Below, one piece after another: positions 34,301-42,893 of a DNA stretch of 64,000 nucleotides. The notes under the pieces are model-generated. The model did not search any database, had not been told where the DNA came from, and saw only the letters and a program-made list of their open reading frames with translations. Origin of the DNA: Chloroflexota bacterium (lineage in GTDB: Bacteria; Chloroflexota; Dehalococcoidia; Lucifugimonadales; UBA3495). How positions within the stretch are numbered: the first letter of the stretch is position 1; each line of letters starts with the position of its first letter. The stretch spans positions 42,473 to 106,472 of the forward strand of contig JAPPMU010000031.1 in NCBI GenBank assembly GCA_028873965.1. Reading direction: 5' to 3'. Position numbers and translations under genes: made by a program.

Positions 34301-35353
34301 ATGGCAGACCGCATCGTAATCATGGGTCCCGGCGCCGTGGGCAGCTACGTCGGCGCGTTTCTCGTTCAGGCCGGCGAAGACGACGTCACCTTCATCGACA
34401 TGTGGCCCGATCACGTCGAGAAGATGCGCGCCGAGGGTCTCCGCGCCAGCGGCAGCCAGGGCGACTTCACGGTGCCGGTCAACGCCATGCACCTCACCGA
34501 CGCCCAGAACATCACCGAGCCCTTCGACTACGCCTTCATCACCGTCAAGTCCTACGACACCGAGTGGGCCACCCACTTCATCAAGCGTTACGTGAAGGAC
34601 GACGGCGCCTTCGTGTCCATCCAGAACTGCTGGAACGACCCGACCATCGCCAACATCGTCGGCCAGGACCGGCAGCTGGGCTGCATCGCGTCGCATATCG
34701 AGGTGGCGCTCTGGGAGCCGGCCCACGTCAACCGCGGCGGGGCGCCCGGACGCGACCACGGCCACACCGTGTTCCGCATCGGCGAGTTCACGGGCGCCGT
34801 CACTCCCCGTTCGGAGGCTCTGGCCGCCAAGCTGGACCACATCGACGCCGCCTACGCCACCGACAACCTCCCCGGCGAACGCTGGGCCAAGCTCTGCCAG
34901 AACGGCATGGGCAACGCTATCTCCGCCATGAGCCAGTTGGGCAGCCAGGAAATGGCCGGCGACGCCAGGATCCGCCGCATCCGCATCAACCTGGCCAAAG
35001 AGGGCGCGCAGGTGGGCCTCGCCCAGGGGCTGAGGGTGGTGGAAATCAACGGCACCCCGGCCGAATTCTGGGCGGACGCCGACACGGGCGACGTGTTCGA
35101 GGAGCTGGACGGCAAGCTGTCCCAGGCCGGCGGACGGGTCAACTGGCTGGCGTCCATGGCCCAGGACGTGCATAAGGGCCGCAAGTCCGAGATCGACTTT
35201 ATGAACGGCCTCATCTGCGAAAAGGGCCGCGAGACCGGGGTGGCCACCCCGTACCACGACGCTATCGTTGAGGCCATGCGGCTGGTGGACAACAAGACCG
35301 TCGCGCCAGGACCCGAGAACGTCGACCGCATCATCCGCGCGGTGGAAGGCTAA
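34301..35353 (+). CDS. Ketopantoate reductase (ApbA/PanE)-like oxidoreductase
   Basis: A 350-residue NADP-dependent dehydrogenase of the 2-dehydropantoate 2-reductase family. It opens with IVIMGPGAVGSYVGAFL (cofactor site), has a DYAFITVKSYDT strand, and the C-terminal helical domain with ERWAKLCQNGMGNAIS and KSEIDFMNGLICEKG. The K-x4-N spacing fits the family's catalytic lysine and the usual Asn. CCGGAGATGACACT precedes ATG 34301. The family includes enzymes other than PanE, such as those that reduce other 2-oxo acids, and no pantothenate gene is nearby. Confidence 0.9.
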   Translation: MADRIVIMGPGAVGSYVGAFLVQAGEDDVTFIDMWPDHVEKMRAEGLRASGSQGDFTVPVNAMHLTDAQNITEPFDYAFITVKSYDTEWATHFIKRYVKDDGAFVSIQNCWNDPTIANIVGQDRQLGCIASHIEVALWEPAHVNRGGAPGRDHGHTVFRIGEFTGAVTPRSEALAAKLDHIDAAYATDNLPGERWAKLCQNGMGNAISAMSQLGSQEMAGDARIRRIRINLAKEGAQVGLAQGLRVVEINGTPAEFWADADTGDVFEELDGKLSQAGGRVNWLASMAQDVHKGRKSEIDFMNGLICEKGRETGVATPYHDAIVEAMRLVDNKTVAPGPENVDRIIRAVEG

Positions 35354-35365
35354 CTCACCCCGACA

Positions 35366-35463
35366 CGTCATTCCGGACTTGATCCGGAATCCAGAACGGC
35401 TTGAAAGTGTCGGAGTTGATGGCTGCCAGCGGCTTCCGGATCCGGCTTTCGCCGGAATGACGG
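35366..35463. repeat. Dispersed palindromic repeat, family A (variant left arm)
   Basis: The left arm carries the variant TTCCGGACTTGATCCGGAAT; the right arm is CGGCTTTCGCCGGAATGACG. About 98 bp between the reductase gene and the next unit. Confidence 0.88.
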
Positions 35464-35500
35464 CAATAGAATGACCGAACGGCCTTGACTGGAGGATGAT

Positions 35501-35980
35501 ATGTACATCACCGTAGAACCCGCCGGCCTGATGATGCACACGGTCAAGCTGGTGTTCGACCCGTCCGACCCGGCCCCCGAGGACCAGCAGGTGCGCAACT
35601 ACCTCAGCGATCACGAGCTGGAGCCGCGCTACCACTGGTTCGCCGAAATCGACGGACTCGAGGGCCGCGAGTGCGAGATCATGCAGTTCGGCGGCTGCTA
35701 CCTCGGCCGCAACCTGCAGAACATCGGCCTCATCCAGCGCCGCGTGGTGGAGGATGAGTTGCTCACCGCCGAGATCGACCGGCATATCGCCGACGGCCGG
35801 TTGACCGCTTTTGCCTCCGCCACGGATACCGAACGCCAAAGCGCGATGACAGCCCTGATCGACGAGTTCCGCGTCGAGGAGAGCTTCGGCCAGGACGACG
35901 GAGAGCTTCGGGCCACGCTGGACGCCGGGGCCCTGCAGCAGGCCGCCGTCCGCGCCCTCGAAACCGCCCGGGCTACCTGA
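35501..35980 (+). CDS. Hypothetical protein coupled to carbonic anhydrase
   Basis: A 159-residue soluble acidic protein. GGAGGATGAT precedes the ATG. The N-terminal half is strand-rich (AGLMMHTVKLVFDPSD, then RYHWFAEIDGLEGRECEIM); the second half is helical and charged. It has no signal peptide and no domain I recognise. Its stop overlaps the carbonic anhydrase start by one base (TGATG), so the two are very likely translated together. A role linked to carbonate or a regulatory partner role is possible but not shown. Confidence 0.65.
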   Translation: MYITVEPAGLMMHTVKLVFDPSDPAPEDQQVRNYLSDHELEPRYHWFAEIDGLEGRECEIMQFGGCYLGRNLQNIGLIQRRVVEDELLTAEIDRHIADGRLTAFASATDTERQSAMTALIDEFRVEESFGQDDGELRATLDAGALQQAAVRALETARAT

Positions 35981-36672
35981 TGGCCACCGTCAGCCACCCC
36001 GAATGGGGATACACCGGGGACACCGGCCCGGAGCGCTGGGGCTGCCTGTCCTCCGATTACAGCCTGTGCTCCGCAGGCGTTGAACAGTCGCCGGTAAACT
36101 TGACCGGATACGCCTCGGGCGGGATCGAACCGGTGACGTTCGACTACACGACAACCGCCGTGCAGGCCCGCAACAACGGCCACACCGTGTACCTGGACTT
36201 TGACCCCGGCAGCGGGGTGTCGGTGGGTGGACGCCGCTACGAACTGCTGGGGGTTCATTACCATTCCCCGGGAGAGCACCTGCTGGACGGCGAGAGCTTC
36301 GCGGCCGAGCTTCACCTGGTGCACCAGGACGCTGACGGCAATCTGGCCGTTGTGGGGCTGTTGTTCCGGCCGGGCGACCCCAGCCCTCTGGTGGAGGACC
36401 TGCTGGGTCTGGCTCCGGAGACCGGGGTGGAAGCCGATATTGGAGGCGGGCCGAACGCGGCTGAGTACGTGCCGTCGGATAGCGGCTATTACGGATACCG
36501 CGGTTCGCTGACCACACCACCGTGCTCGGAAGGGGTGCGGTGGATGGTTATGCAGGGCATCGGGACGGTATCAGAGGACCAGGTGGAGATACTACAGTCG
36601 CTGACCCATGGACCGAACAATCGGCCGCCGCAGCCCATTGGCGATCGCAGCATCACCGCCGTCGCCGGTTAG
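35980..36672 (+). CDS. Alpha-class carbonic anhydrase, no signal peptide
   Basis: A 230-residue enzyme that interconverts CO2 and bicarbonate. The three zinc histidines are visible: H93 and H95 in GVHYHSPGEH and H112 in ELHLVH. The TTPPCSEGVRWMVM segment and the EQSPVNLT entry loop are typical of the alpha class. Bacterial alpha enzymes are mostly periplasmic with a signal peptide; here the protein begins directly at the first domain strand, so it looks cytosolic. An upstream in-frame start is excluded by the coupled gene's stop. Confidence 0.92.
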   Translation: MATVSHPEWGYTGDTGPERWGCLSSDYSLCSAGVEQSPVNLTGYASGGIEPVTFDYTTTAVQARNNGHTVYLDFDPGSGVSVGGRRYELLGVHYHSPGEHLLDGESFAAELHLVHQDADGNLAVVGLLFRPGDPSPLVEDLLGLAPETGVEADIGGGPNAAEYVPSDSGYYGYRGSLTTPPCSEGVRWMVMQGIGTVSEDQVEILQSLTHGPNNRPPQPIGDRSITAVAG

Positions 36673-36722
36673 TCCCGCGTCACGTGCCAGGCACGGCTCA
36701 TGCGTACCCACTTGGCCCAATC

Positions 36723-36802
36723 CGTCATTGCGACCCCGCACTTGATGCGGGGGTGGCAATCTCGTCGGGGTAACGGGCGTCGCCGCGCTCCTCGCGATGA
36801 CA
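36723..36802. repeat. Dispersed palindromic repeat, family B (variant)
   Basis: Arms GTCATTGCGACCCCGCACTT and CTCCTCGCGATGACAAAC, about 80 bp. It lies between the carbonic anhydrase gene and tRNA-Gly. Confidence 0.85.
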
Positions 36803-36838
36803 AACTGGGTACGCATGAGCCAGGCACGGGCACAAAAA

Positions 36839-36912
36839 TGGAGCGGGCGATGGGAATCGAACCCACGTAGCCAGCTTGGAAGGCTGGGGCTTTACCACTA
36901 AGCTACGCCCGC
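36839..36912 (-). tRNA. tRNA-Gly (anticodon TCC)
   Basis: On the minus strand a full cloverleaf is visible: 7-bp acceptor stem GCGGGCG/CGCCCGC, anticodon stem CCAGC/GCTGG with loop CTTCCAA (anticodon TCC), T-loop GGTTCGATTCC, and an encoded CCA (36839-36841). In many bacteria this gene sits between tRNA-Tyr and tRNA-Thr ahead of tuf. Here it is alone, on the opposite strand, about 1.3 kb upstream of that cluster. Confidence 0.95.
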
Positions 36913-37120
36913 TCAGTAAACCCATTATAACCCATCGCAGCAGCGCGACAGTCGTCCGCAGCACGGCGCCGCGAAACGGGCTGCGGGGACCCGTGCGCCG
37001 CAAGCTTGAACGAGGGGCCAGCCGGAGGCAACAACTGTGCCAGTAGGCGACGCGCAAATCCCCGGGATGTTGGATGTCGCCGGGCTGAAATCGGCTCATG
37101 CGTACTCATTTCCCGCAACC

Positions 37121-37224
37121 CGTCATTGCGACCCCTCACTTGATGCGGGGGTGGCAATCTCGTCAAGGCAACCAACGCCGCCACGGGAACGAGATCGCCA
37201 CGTCGCTACGCTCCTCGCGATGAC
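37121..37224. repeat. Dispersed palindromic repeat, family B (variant)
   Basis: It begins CGTCATTGCGACCCCTCACT, ends CGCTCCTCGCGATGACAA, about 104 bp, with GAACGAGATCGCCACGTCGC inside. Confidence 0.87.
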
Positions 37225-37268
37225 AAACTGGGTACGCACGAGGCCGCAGGGCCTTTTCAAAGTCCACC

Positions 37269-37347
37269 CGTCGTTCCCGCGAAAGCGGGAACCCAGAACC
37301 TCCCTATTGACGGCGGACCCTGGATTCCTGCTTTCGCAGGAATGACG
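37269..37347. repeat. Dispersed palindromic repeat, family A (paired arms)
   Basis: Left arm TTCCCGCGAAAGCGGGAACC, right arm TTCCTGCTTTCGCAGGAATG; about 79 bp. The two arms have compensating changes that keep the hairpins. Confidence 0.88.
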
Positions 37348-37410
37348 ATTGGGTGGCGCGAAGGTTGCCGCAGTGACTTTGAAAAGGCCCTGACGAGGCC
37401 GACCACCCTC

Positions 37411-37440
37411 TTGACAACGACGAACATACGTTCCTATACT
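37411..37440 (+). promoter_or_regulatory. Strong promoter with embedded LexA/SOS-box-like palindrome
   Basis: TTGACA (37411-37416), 18 nt, TATACT (37435-37440). The spacer holds CGAACATACGTTCC (37421-37434), a perfect match to the Gram-positive LexA consensus CGAACRNRYGTTYC, placed so that bound repressor would block RNA polymerase. No recognised gene follows. A 42-codon frame from GTG 37452 to 37580 is the nearest ORF but has no known relatives and no Shine-Dalgarno. Confidence 0.65.
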
Positions 37441-37862
37441 GTACCCATCACGTGAATCATCAGCCATCGCCAGAGGTCCCAAGGGTCGTCAGCGGCCACC
37501 CCGTCAGCATCAAAATCGCAATACCCCGTCCCCAGCGACCATCGTCCGCCCGTTTCTCAGCGGCGTGGTCTCCTCGGTGACACAGCGACAGTCCACTCGC
37601 TGCGTGCTGCACGACCCCAGCGTCGTCCACGGTCTCAGTGGGCAAAAACCCTTTGCGTATCCCCCGGCCGCGGGGCTGACACCGACCCCAAACCCTCTGG
37701 CAGCGCTGTACCAACCAACAACCGGAACGAGCAAAAAGCGAGAAAGCCATCAACCAGTCAGGAACCCAAAAACCTCCACGCCTACCCACTTCGCGCAACC
37801 TGTCGTTGTGACCCCGCGCGTGGTAATTGTTCACACTGGCGGCGACCGCAGCGGACCAAGTA

Positions 37863-37984
37863 CGCCATCCCGGCGAAAGCCGGTATCCAGGAAACCTGCC
37901 AACGGGCAACCGTGGGTGGGGAAGAACCTCCTGGATTCCGGCTCAAAGCCGGCCCCCGTATTGAATACGGGGGCCGGAATGACG
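37863..37984. repeat. Dispersed palindromic repeat, family A (extended)
   Basis: Left arm ATCCCGGCGAAAGCCGGTAT; right part GGATTCCGGCTCAAAGCCGG plus an extra hairpin CCCCCGTATTGAATACGGGG, then GGAATGACG. About 122 bp. Confidence 0.82.
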
Positions 37985-38041
37985 TGCTGCACGCGCGAGC
38001 GCCTCAATAAGTCTGAACGGTTACGAACGGTTCGAATAGCA

Positions 38042-38070
38042 TTGACAATTTGCACCACGTTGCGTAACCT
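38042..38070 (+). promoter_or_regulatory. Sigma70-type promoter before the tRNA cluster
   Basis: TTGACA (38042-38047), 17 nt, TAACCT (38065-38070). It could drive the tRNA-Thr/Tyr/Thr genes, but an intrinsic terminator follows 26 nt after the -10. Confidence 0.5.
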
Positions 38071-38096
38071 ATTTGTTGATTGGCGAAAACCGGAAG

Positions 38097-38122
38097 GCCC
38101 CGGAAGTTGCCGGGGCTTTTTT
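38097..38122 (+). terminator. Intrinsic terminator just upstream of tRNA-Thr
   Basis: GCCCCGG, loop AAGTTG, CCGGGGC, then TTTTTT. With the promoter at 38042 it would give a transcript of only about 45 nt, or act as a leader attenuator for the tRNA operon. Confidence 0.85.
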
Positions 38123-38170
38123 AGCGTATTGCGCGGTCCAGCCGGTCGGGCTCGATGGAGCCAACCCCGC

Positions 38171-38246
38171 GCCCCGGTGGCGCAATTGGCAGCGCAGCCG
38201 ATTTGTAATCGGCAGGTTAGGGGTTCGAGTCCCCTCTGGGGCTCCA
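38171..38246 (+). tRNA. tRNA-Thr (anticodon TGT)
   Basis: Acceptor stem GCCCCGG/CTGGGGC (one G-U pair), D-arm with AATTGGCAGC, anticodon stem GCCGA/TCGGC with loop TTTGTAA (anticodon TGT), T-loop GGTTCGAGTCC and encoded CCA. First tRNA of the pre-tuf cluster. Confidence 0.96.
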
Positions 38247-38292
38247 AATCTGAATCGTCGCAACTGGATCATCGGTCCGGGAGTTAGCACAT

Positions 38293-38380
38293 GGAGGGGT
38301 GGGTGAGTGGTTAAAGCCACCAGACTGTAAATCTGGCGCCCTGACGGGCTTCGCAGGTTCGAATCCTGCCCCCTCCACCA
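38293..38380 (+). tRNA. tRNA-Tyr (anticodon GTA)
   Basis: Acceptor stem GGAGGGG/CCCCTCC, anticodon stem CCAGA/TCTGG with loop CTGTAAA (anticodon GTA), a long variable arm (GCGCCCTGACGGGCTTCGC), T-loop GGTTCGAATCC and encoded CCA. The long variable arm is the class II form normal for bacterial tRNA-Tyr. Confidence 0.97.
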
Positions 38381-38395
38381 CTAACACGCTAATAC

Positions 38396-38423
38396 CGTCA
38401 TTCCGGCGAAAGCCGGAATCCAG
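38396..38423. repeat. Dispersed repeat, family A (single arm)
   Basis: A lone arm with TTCCGGCGAAAGCCGGAATC, sitting between tRNA-Tyr and tRNA-Thr(GGT), exactly where tRNA-Gly is found in the classical gene order. Confidence 0.9.
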
Positions 38424-38460
38424 GGAAATCCAAACCGCTCGCAATGACAACCAAAAACAC

Positions 38461-38535
38461 GCCCAAGTAGCTCAGAGGTAGAGCACGTTCTTGGTAAGAA
38501 CGGGGTCGGCGGTTCGATTCCGCCCTTGGGCTCCA
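38461..38535 (+). tRNA. tRNA-Thr (anticodon GGT)
   Basis: Acceptor stem GCCCAAG/CTTGGGC, anticodon stem CGTTC/GAACG with loop TTGGTAA (anticodon GGT), T-loop GGTTCGATTCC and encoded CCA. It lies 81 nt before the tuf start codon. Confidence 0.97.
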
Positions 38536-38616
38536 CCGGCGTCAGCAACCCGCAGGGATGCCCCGCGGGCCGCAACCAGGGAACCACCAACAAGGAGCAA
38601 GGAGTAACCCGCCACC

Positions 38617-39801
<1,185 letters not shown>

Positions 39802-39805
39802 TCCC

Positions 39806-39976
39806 ATGGCTCGCAAGTCCACCGACGCCCGGCAGGTCATCACCTTGCAGTGCACCGACTGCCGCGAGCGCAACTACTCGACCATCAAGAACCGGCGCAG
39901 CCACACCACCCGCATGGAACTGCGGAAGTACTGCAGCCGCTGCCGGGGCCACCAGGTCCACCGGGAAGTGAGGTAG
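39806..39976 (+). CDS. rpmG: 50S ribosomal protein bL33
   Basis: A 56-residue zinc-ribbon type L33: CTDC near residue 16 and CSRC near residue 44 are the two CxxC pairs. The segment [10 protein letters not shown] and the end GHQVHREVR match the family. The ATG lies 4 nt after the tuf stop, so the two are co-transcribed. The four cysteines mark the zinc-dependent (C+) form. Confidence 0.95.
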   Translation: MARKSTDARQVITLQCTDCRERNYSTIKNRRSHTTRMELRKYCSRCRGHQVHREVR

Positions 39977-39982
39977 CGGCCT

Positions 39983-40237
39983 GTGGCCCGCGCATCAACC
40001 AGACGACCGTCGCCGATCTCTCCCCGCGCTGTGGGGAGGGTCGGCCCGATCGGCTTCCTGCGGGAAACCGCTTCCGAGCTGCGGAAATCGGTCTGGCCAA
40101 CCAAGGAAGAGACGGCCCGGCTGACGGTCATCGTCATCGTGCTCGCCGTTATCATGGGCTTCTTCCTCGGCCTGTTGGACCGGATTTTCGACTTCGGCAT
40201 GGGCTTCGTCATCGGCCTGCGGCAGTTGCCTTTCTGA
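39983..40237 (+). CDS. secE: Preprotein translocase subunit SecE
   Basis: An 84-residue single-span subunit that clamps SecY in the protein-export channel. A basic N-terminal stretch of about 20 residues precedes FLRETASELRKSVWPTKEET, the conserved amphipathic helix, and one membrane helix (about residues 48-72). GTG 39983 starts 6 nt after the rpmG stop. The short form with one helix is the normal non-enterobacterial type. Confidence 0.93.
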   Translation: MARASTRRPSPISPRAVGRVGPIGFLRETASELRKSVWPTKEETARLTVIVIVLAVIMGFFLGLLDRIFDFGMGFVIGLRQLPF

Positions 40238-40364
40238 CCTGCACCGGGCCGGCGCGCTCTCGTCTCGATGCGAGACCGGCGAAGCCGACATCTGAAGCCG
40301 GCGTAATCAGGAGCCTCCGGCGCCGGCCGGAGCCGCTCCGCGCTCGCCCACTGAGATTGACACA

Positions 40365-40925
40365 ATGACCACAACGCATCCCGCCGATCTGCGCTGGTAC
40401 ATCGTCCACACCTACACGGGCCAGGAAGACATGGTCAAGCGCAACCTTGACCTGCGCCGCCAGAGCCTGGGCATGGACGACCGGATCACCCGGGTCGAGG
40501 TGCCGGCCGAGGACGAAATCACCCGCAACAAGGGCGAGCGAACCAAGCAGCGCCGCAAGCTGTTCCCCGGCTACATCCTGGTCCAGATGGTGATGGACGA
40601 CGAGGCCTGGTTCCTGGTGCGCAACACCACCGGCGTGACCGGCTTCATTTCCGCCGAGGAAGAGGGCGGCGACCGCCCGCGTCCCGTGCCGCTGGATGAT
40701 CGCGAGGTCGATGACATCCTGGACCGCGTCGCCTCTGGCGAGCCGCGCGCCGTCATCGGCATGACCCCGGGAGACACGGTGCGGATCTCCGAAGGCCCCT
40801 TCGCCGATATGCTCGGCCGCGTCGAGGACGTGGACGAACACCGGGGACAGGTCACCGTGATGATCTCCGTTTTCGGCCGCGAGACCCCGGTGGAGCTGGA
40901 CTTCACCCAGGTGGAAAAAGCCTGA
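40365..40925 (+). CDS. nusG: Transcription termination/antitermination protein NusG
   Basis: A 186-residue factor that binds RNA polymerase and couples it to ribosomes or Rho. NGN domain: RWYIVHTYTGQEDMVKRNL, then RKLFPGYILVQM and WFLVRNTTGVTGFI. C-terminal KOW domain: PGDTVRISEGPFADMLGRV to FGRETPVELDF. It follows secE after a 127-nt gap that contains no gene. Confidence 0.97.
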   Translation: MTTTHPADLRWYIVHTYTGQEDMVKRNLDLRRQSLGMDDRITRVEVPAEDEITRNKGERTKQRRKLFPGYILVQMVMDDEAWFLVRNTTGVTGFISAEEEGGDRPRPVPLDDREVDDILDRVASGEPRAVIGMTPGDTVRISEGPFADMLGRVEDVDEHRGQVTVMISVFGRETPVELDFTQVEKA

Positions 40926-40987
40926 GCCCGCCCCGCAAGCCGGGCGCCGATCCGCCCGCCTAAAATCAGGACAACCGGAGGCCATCA

Positions 40988-41416
40988 GTGGCAAAGAAAG
41001 TACTCGCCGTCATCAAGCTCCAGCTGGAAGCTGGCAAAGCCACGCCCGCGCCCCCGGTTGGCCCGGCGCTGGGTCAGCACGGCGTCAACATCATGGCCTT
41101 CGTCAAGGAATACAACGAGCGCACCGGCAGCCAATCCGGCACCATCGTGCCCGTCCACCTGACGGTGTACCAGGACCGCTCCTTCACCTTCGTCACCCGG
41201 ACGCCTCCGGCTTCAGACCTGTTGCGCCGCGCCGCCGGCATCGAGAAGGGACAGGGCGACGCCCGCGCGCCCATCGGCGTGACCGTCACCAGCGACGTGC
41301 TCCGCGGCATCGCCGAGGAAAAGCTCAAGGACCTCAACGCCAACTCCGTCGAACAGGCCATGAACATCATCGCCGGCACCGCTCGCAGCATGGGTATCAC
41401 CGTCGAAGACGACTAG
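40988..41416 (+). CDS. rplK: 50S ribosomal protein uL11
   Basis: A 142-residue protein of the GTPase-associated centre. It has the [20 protein letters not shown] opening, [19 protein letters not shown] and the C-terminal rRNA-binding domain ending in [16 protein letters not shown] 40988 has CCGGAGGCC 5 nt upstream. It forms a unit with nusG and, across a repeat, rplA. Confidence 0.98.
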   Translation: MAKKVLAVIKLQLEAGKATPAPPVGPALGQHGVNIMAFVKEYNERTGSQSGTIVPVHLTVYQDRSFTFVTRTPPASDLLRRAAGIEKGQGDARAPIGVTVTSDVLRGIAEEKLKDLNANSVEQAMNIIAGTARSMGITVEDD

Positions 41417-41436
41417 ACGTGCTGACAAATTAATGT

Positions 41437-41514
41437 CGTCATTCCCGCGAAAGCGGGAATCCAGAACGTGTTTGCAGCGTGACCTCTGGATTCTGGCTTC
41501 CGCCGGAATGACGG
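41437..41514. repeat. Dispersed palindromic repeat, family A (inside the ribosomal operon)
   Basis: Left arm ATTCCCGCGAAAGCGGGAAT, right arm CTGGCTTCCGCCGGAATGAC; about 78 bp between rplK and rplA. The rplA ribosome-binding site (GAAGAGGAG) follows directly. Confidence 0.9.
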
Positions 41515-41532
41515 GGAAGAGGAGAATCTAAA

Positions 41533-42246
41533 ATGCCCAAGCACAGCCGCCGCTATAACGCCGTTGCCGAGCGTATTCCGGAGGACAGCGTTTACCAGCC
41601 CCGAGAAGCCATCGACCTGGTGAAGGAACTCTCCACGGCCAAGTTCGACGAGACCCTGGAGGTCCACCTCCGCACCAACGCTGACGTGCGCCACGCCGAG
41701 CAGCAGGTGCGCGGCGTCACCGTGCTGCCCCACGGCCTCGGCAAACAGGTGCGCGTCCTGGTGTTCGCCAACGGCGAGGCCGCCGACATCGCCCGCCAGG
41801 CCGGCGCCGACTACGTGGGAGACGACGACCTGATCGCCCAGGTTGAAAGCGGCTGGGTCGAGTTCGACGTGGGACTGGCGATACCGGAAATCATGTCCAA
41901 GATCGGCCGACTGGGCCGCGTTCTGGGCCGTCGGGGTTTGATGCCCAACCCGCGTACCGGCACCCTGGTTCCCGCCCGTGACCTGCCCCGCGTCATCCAG
42001 GAATCCAAGGCCGGCCGCCTGGAGTTTCGCACCGACCGGACCGCCATCATTCACGGTCAGTTCGGCAAGTCCTCCTTCGAGACCGACGCGCTGGTGGACA
42101 ACCTGACCGTATTCATGGACTCCGTCATGCGCGAGCGTCCCGACGCGGTGAAAGGCGCCTTCATCAAGTCCGCCTACATCACCTCATCCATGGGCCCCGG
42201 CATCTCCGTTGACGTGGGAACGCTCCAGGCAATGAAACCAGAGTGA
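41533..42246 (+). CDS. rplA: 50S ribosomal protein uL1
   Basis: A 237-residue protein of the L1 stalk, which also represses its own operon in many bacteria. It has FDETLEVHLRTNADVRHAEQ, RGVTVLPHGLGK, the GRRGLMPNPRTGT motif and the late GAFIKSAYITSSMGPGISVD. GAGGAG lies 9 nt before the ATG. A strong terminator follows, so transcription ends here rather than continuing into rplJ. Confidence 0.98.
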   Translation: MPKHSRRYNAVAERIPEDSVYQPREAIDLVKELSTAKFDETLEVHLRTNADVRHAEQQVRGVTVLPHGLGKQVRVLVFANGEAADIARQAGADYVGDDDLIAQVESGWVEFDVGLAIPEIMSKIGRLGRVLGRRGLMPNPRTGTLVPARDLPRVIQESKAGRLEFRTDRTAIIHGQFGKSSFETDALVDNLTVFMDSVMRERPDAVKGAFIKSAYITSSMGPGISVDVGTLQAMKPE

Positions 42247-42296
42247 TGCCAGCCTTCGAGCGCAAGAACTCGCGCTGCCCATCCATCGAATGATAG

Positions 42297-42321
42297 GGGC
42301 CGGGATGTTCCCGGCCCTTTT
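42297..42321 (+). terminator. Intrinsic terminator after rplA
   Basis: Perfect 9-bp stem GGGCCGGGA/TCCCGGCCC with a TGT loop, then TTTT. It separates the nusG-rplK-rplA unit from rplJL. Confidence 0.9.
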
Positions 42322-42342
42322 CCATTGCCAGCGCCCGCCACC

Positions 42343-42591
42343 TCACGGCTCCGTTTGCGATAAGGCTGTTTCAAACTCGTCGGGGTCAACCCCGGCATTG
42401 CGGAGTGCCTGGATGAAATAAACTCGGGGTATGTCCCCATCGTGAACTGAGAGGAATAGCGGAGACGCCGGGTCATCCGGATACGTCGGGTTGATGTAAA
42501 AAATCCATTGCCCTGCGTCCTTCATCACCTTCCACTCCAATGCTTGCAATCCTCTGTGGGCAGTTTCCGGGGATATGAAGGCCGGTATCAA
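42343..42591 (-). CDS. HicA-like small protein, putative toxin
   Basis: An 82-residue protein with the HicA-like layout: an N-terminal GLQALEWKVMKDAG helix-strand, a central WIFYINP strand, and the late IPRVYFIQALRNAGVDPDEF helix in place of the usual KxxLKxAGL. The catalytic His of classical HicA is not obvious, so activity is uncertain. The frame starts at TTG 42591, overlapping the HicB-like stop by 4 nt (TTGA); Met23 is another option. It lies on the strand opposite to the ribosomal genes. Confidence 0.55.
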   Translation of the reverse strand: MIPAFISPETAHRGLQALEWKVMKDAGQWIFYINPTYPDDPASPLFLSVHDGDIPRVYFIQALRNAGVDPDEFETALSQTEP

Positions 42592-42893
42592 ACGGTTACT
42601 CCAAAGCTCATCGGCATTTCCACCGTTTCGAGCGCGTCGTCATCTTCGGCACGGATTCGATACTCGACACCACGGGACTCCAGGTATCGTATGGCCTCAT
42701 CCCGCCCGTCCGAACGTTCGCTGAAAAATGCACCCAGCAGTTCAAGGCCCTCGCCGATGCGCTTTTCCGCTTCGGCTTTCGTTTTGCCGAATGCAATCAT
42801 GCCGAATTGGTCGGCGCGCGCTACGTAGCGGTCGTCTTCCTTTTCGAAATCCACCATGACTGTGAAATCAATATTGAGCGAACGGGTGCCCAT
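42588..42893 (-). CDS. HicB-like antitoxin
   Basis: A 101-residue protein with a HicB-type RNase H-like fold: FTVMVDFEKEDDRYVARADQ, GMIAFGKTKAEAEKRIGEGL and a helical LLGAFFSERSD. These match the pattern 'ExxGYxA-x-PxLG-x-GxTxxEAxxNxxEA'. GGGGAGG lies 8 nt before ATG 42893. Antitoxin before toxin, with a 4-nt overlap, is the reverse of the usual hicA-hicB order. The DNA-binding domain many HicBs carry at the C-terminus is not seen. Confidence 0.65.
   Translation of the reverse strand: MGTRSLNIDFTVMVDFEKEDDRYVARADQFGMIAFGKTKAEAEKRIGEGLELLGAFFSERSDGRDEAIRYLESRGVEYRIRAEDDDALETVEMPMSFGVTV

Larger units (their letters stand above)
36913..38170. other. 1.26-kb gene-free region upstream of the tRNA cluster
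   Basis: I see no convincing protein gene. The region holds one family B copy, two paired family A copies, a strong promoter with an SOS-box-like palindrome (37411-37440), and a promoter-terminator minigene (38042-38122). The long frame across 37565-38287 runs through the tRNA genes and is rejected. An unrecognised RNA gene downstream of the 37.4-kb promoter cannot be excluded. Confidence 0.5.

Noticed and set aside
37452..37580. A 42-codon frame after the SOS-box promoter as a called gene
   Set aside because: No Shine-Dalgarno, no recognised relatives and Pro/Arg-rich content. Kept only as a candidate in the finding.
37565..38287. A 240-codon plus-strand open frame
   Set aside because: It runs through a family A repeat, a terminator and the whole tRNA-Thr gene, and has Arg/Pro-rich random-looking content. 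Not a protein gene.
39808..40368. Frames overlapping rpmG and secE (172 and 166 codons on either strand)
   Set aside because: They are shadows; L33 and SecE are clear in their own frames.
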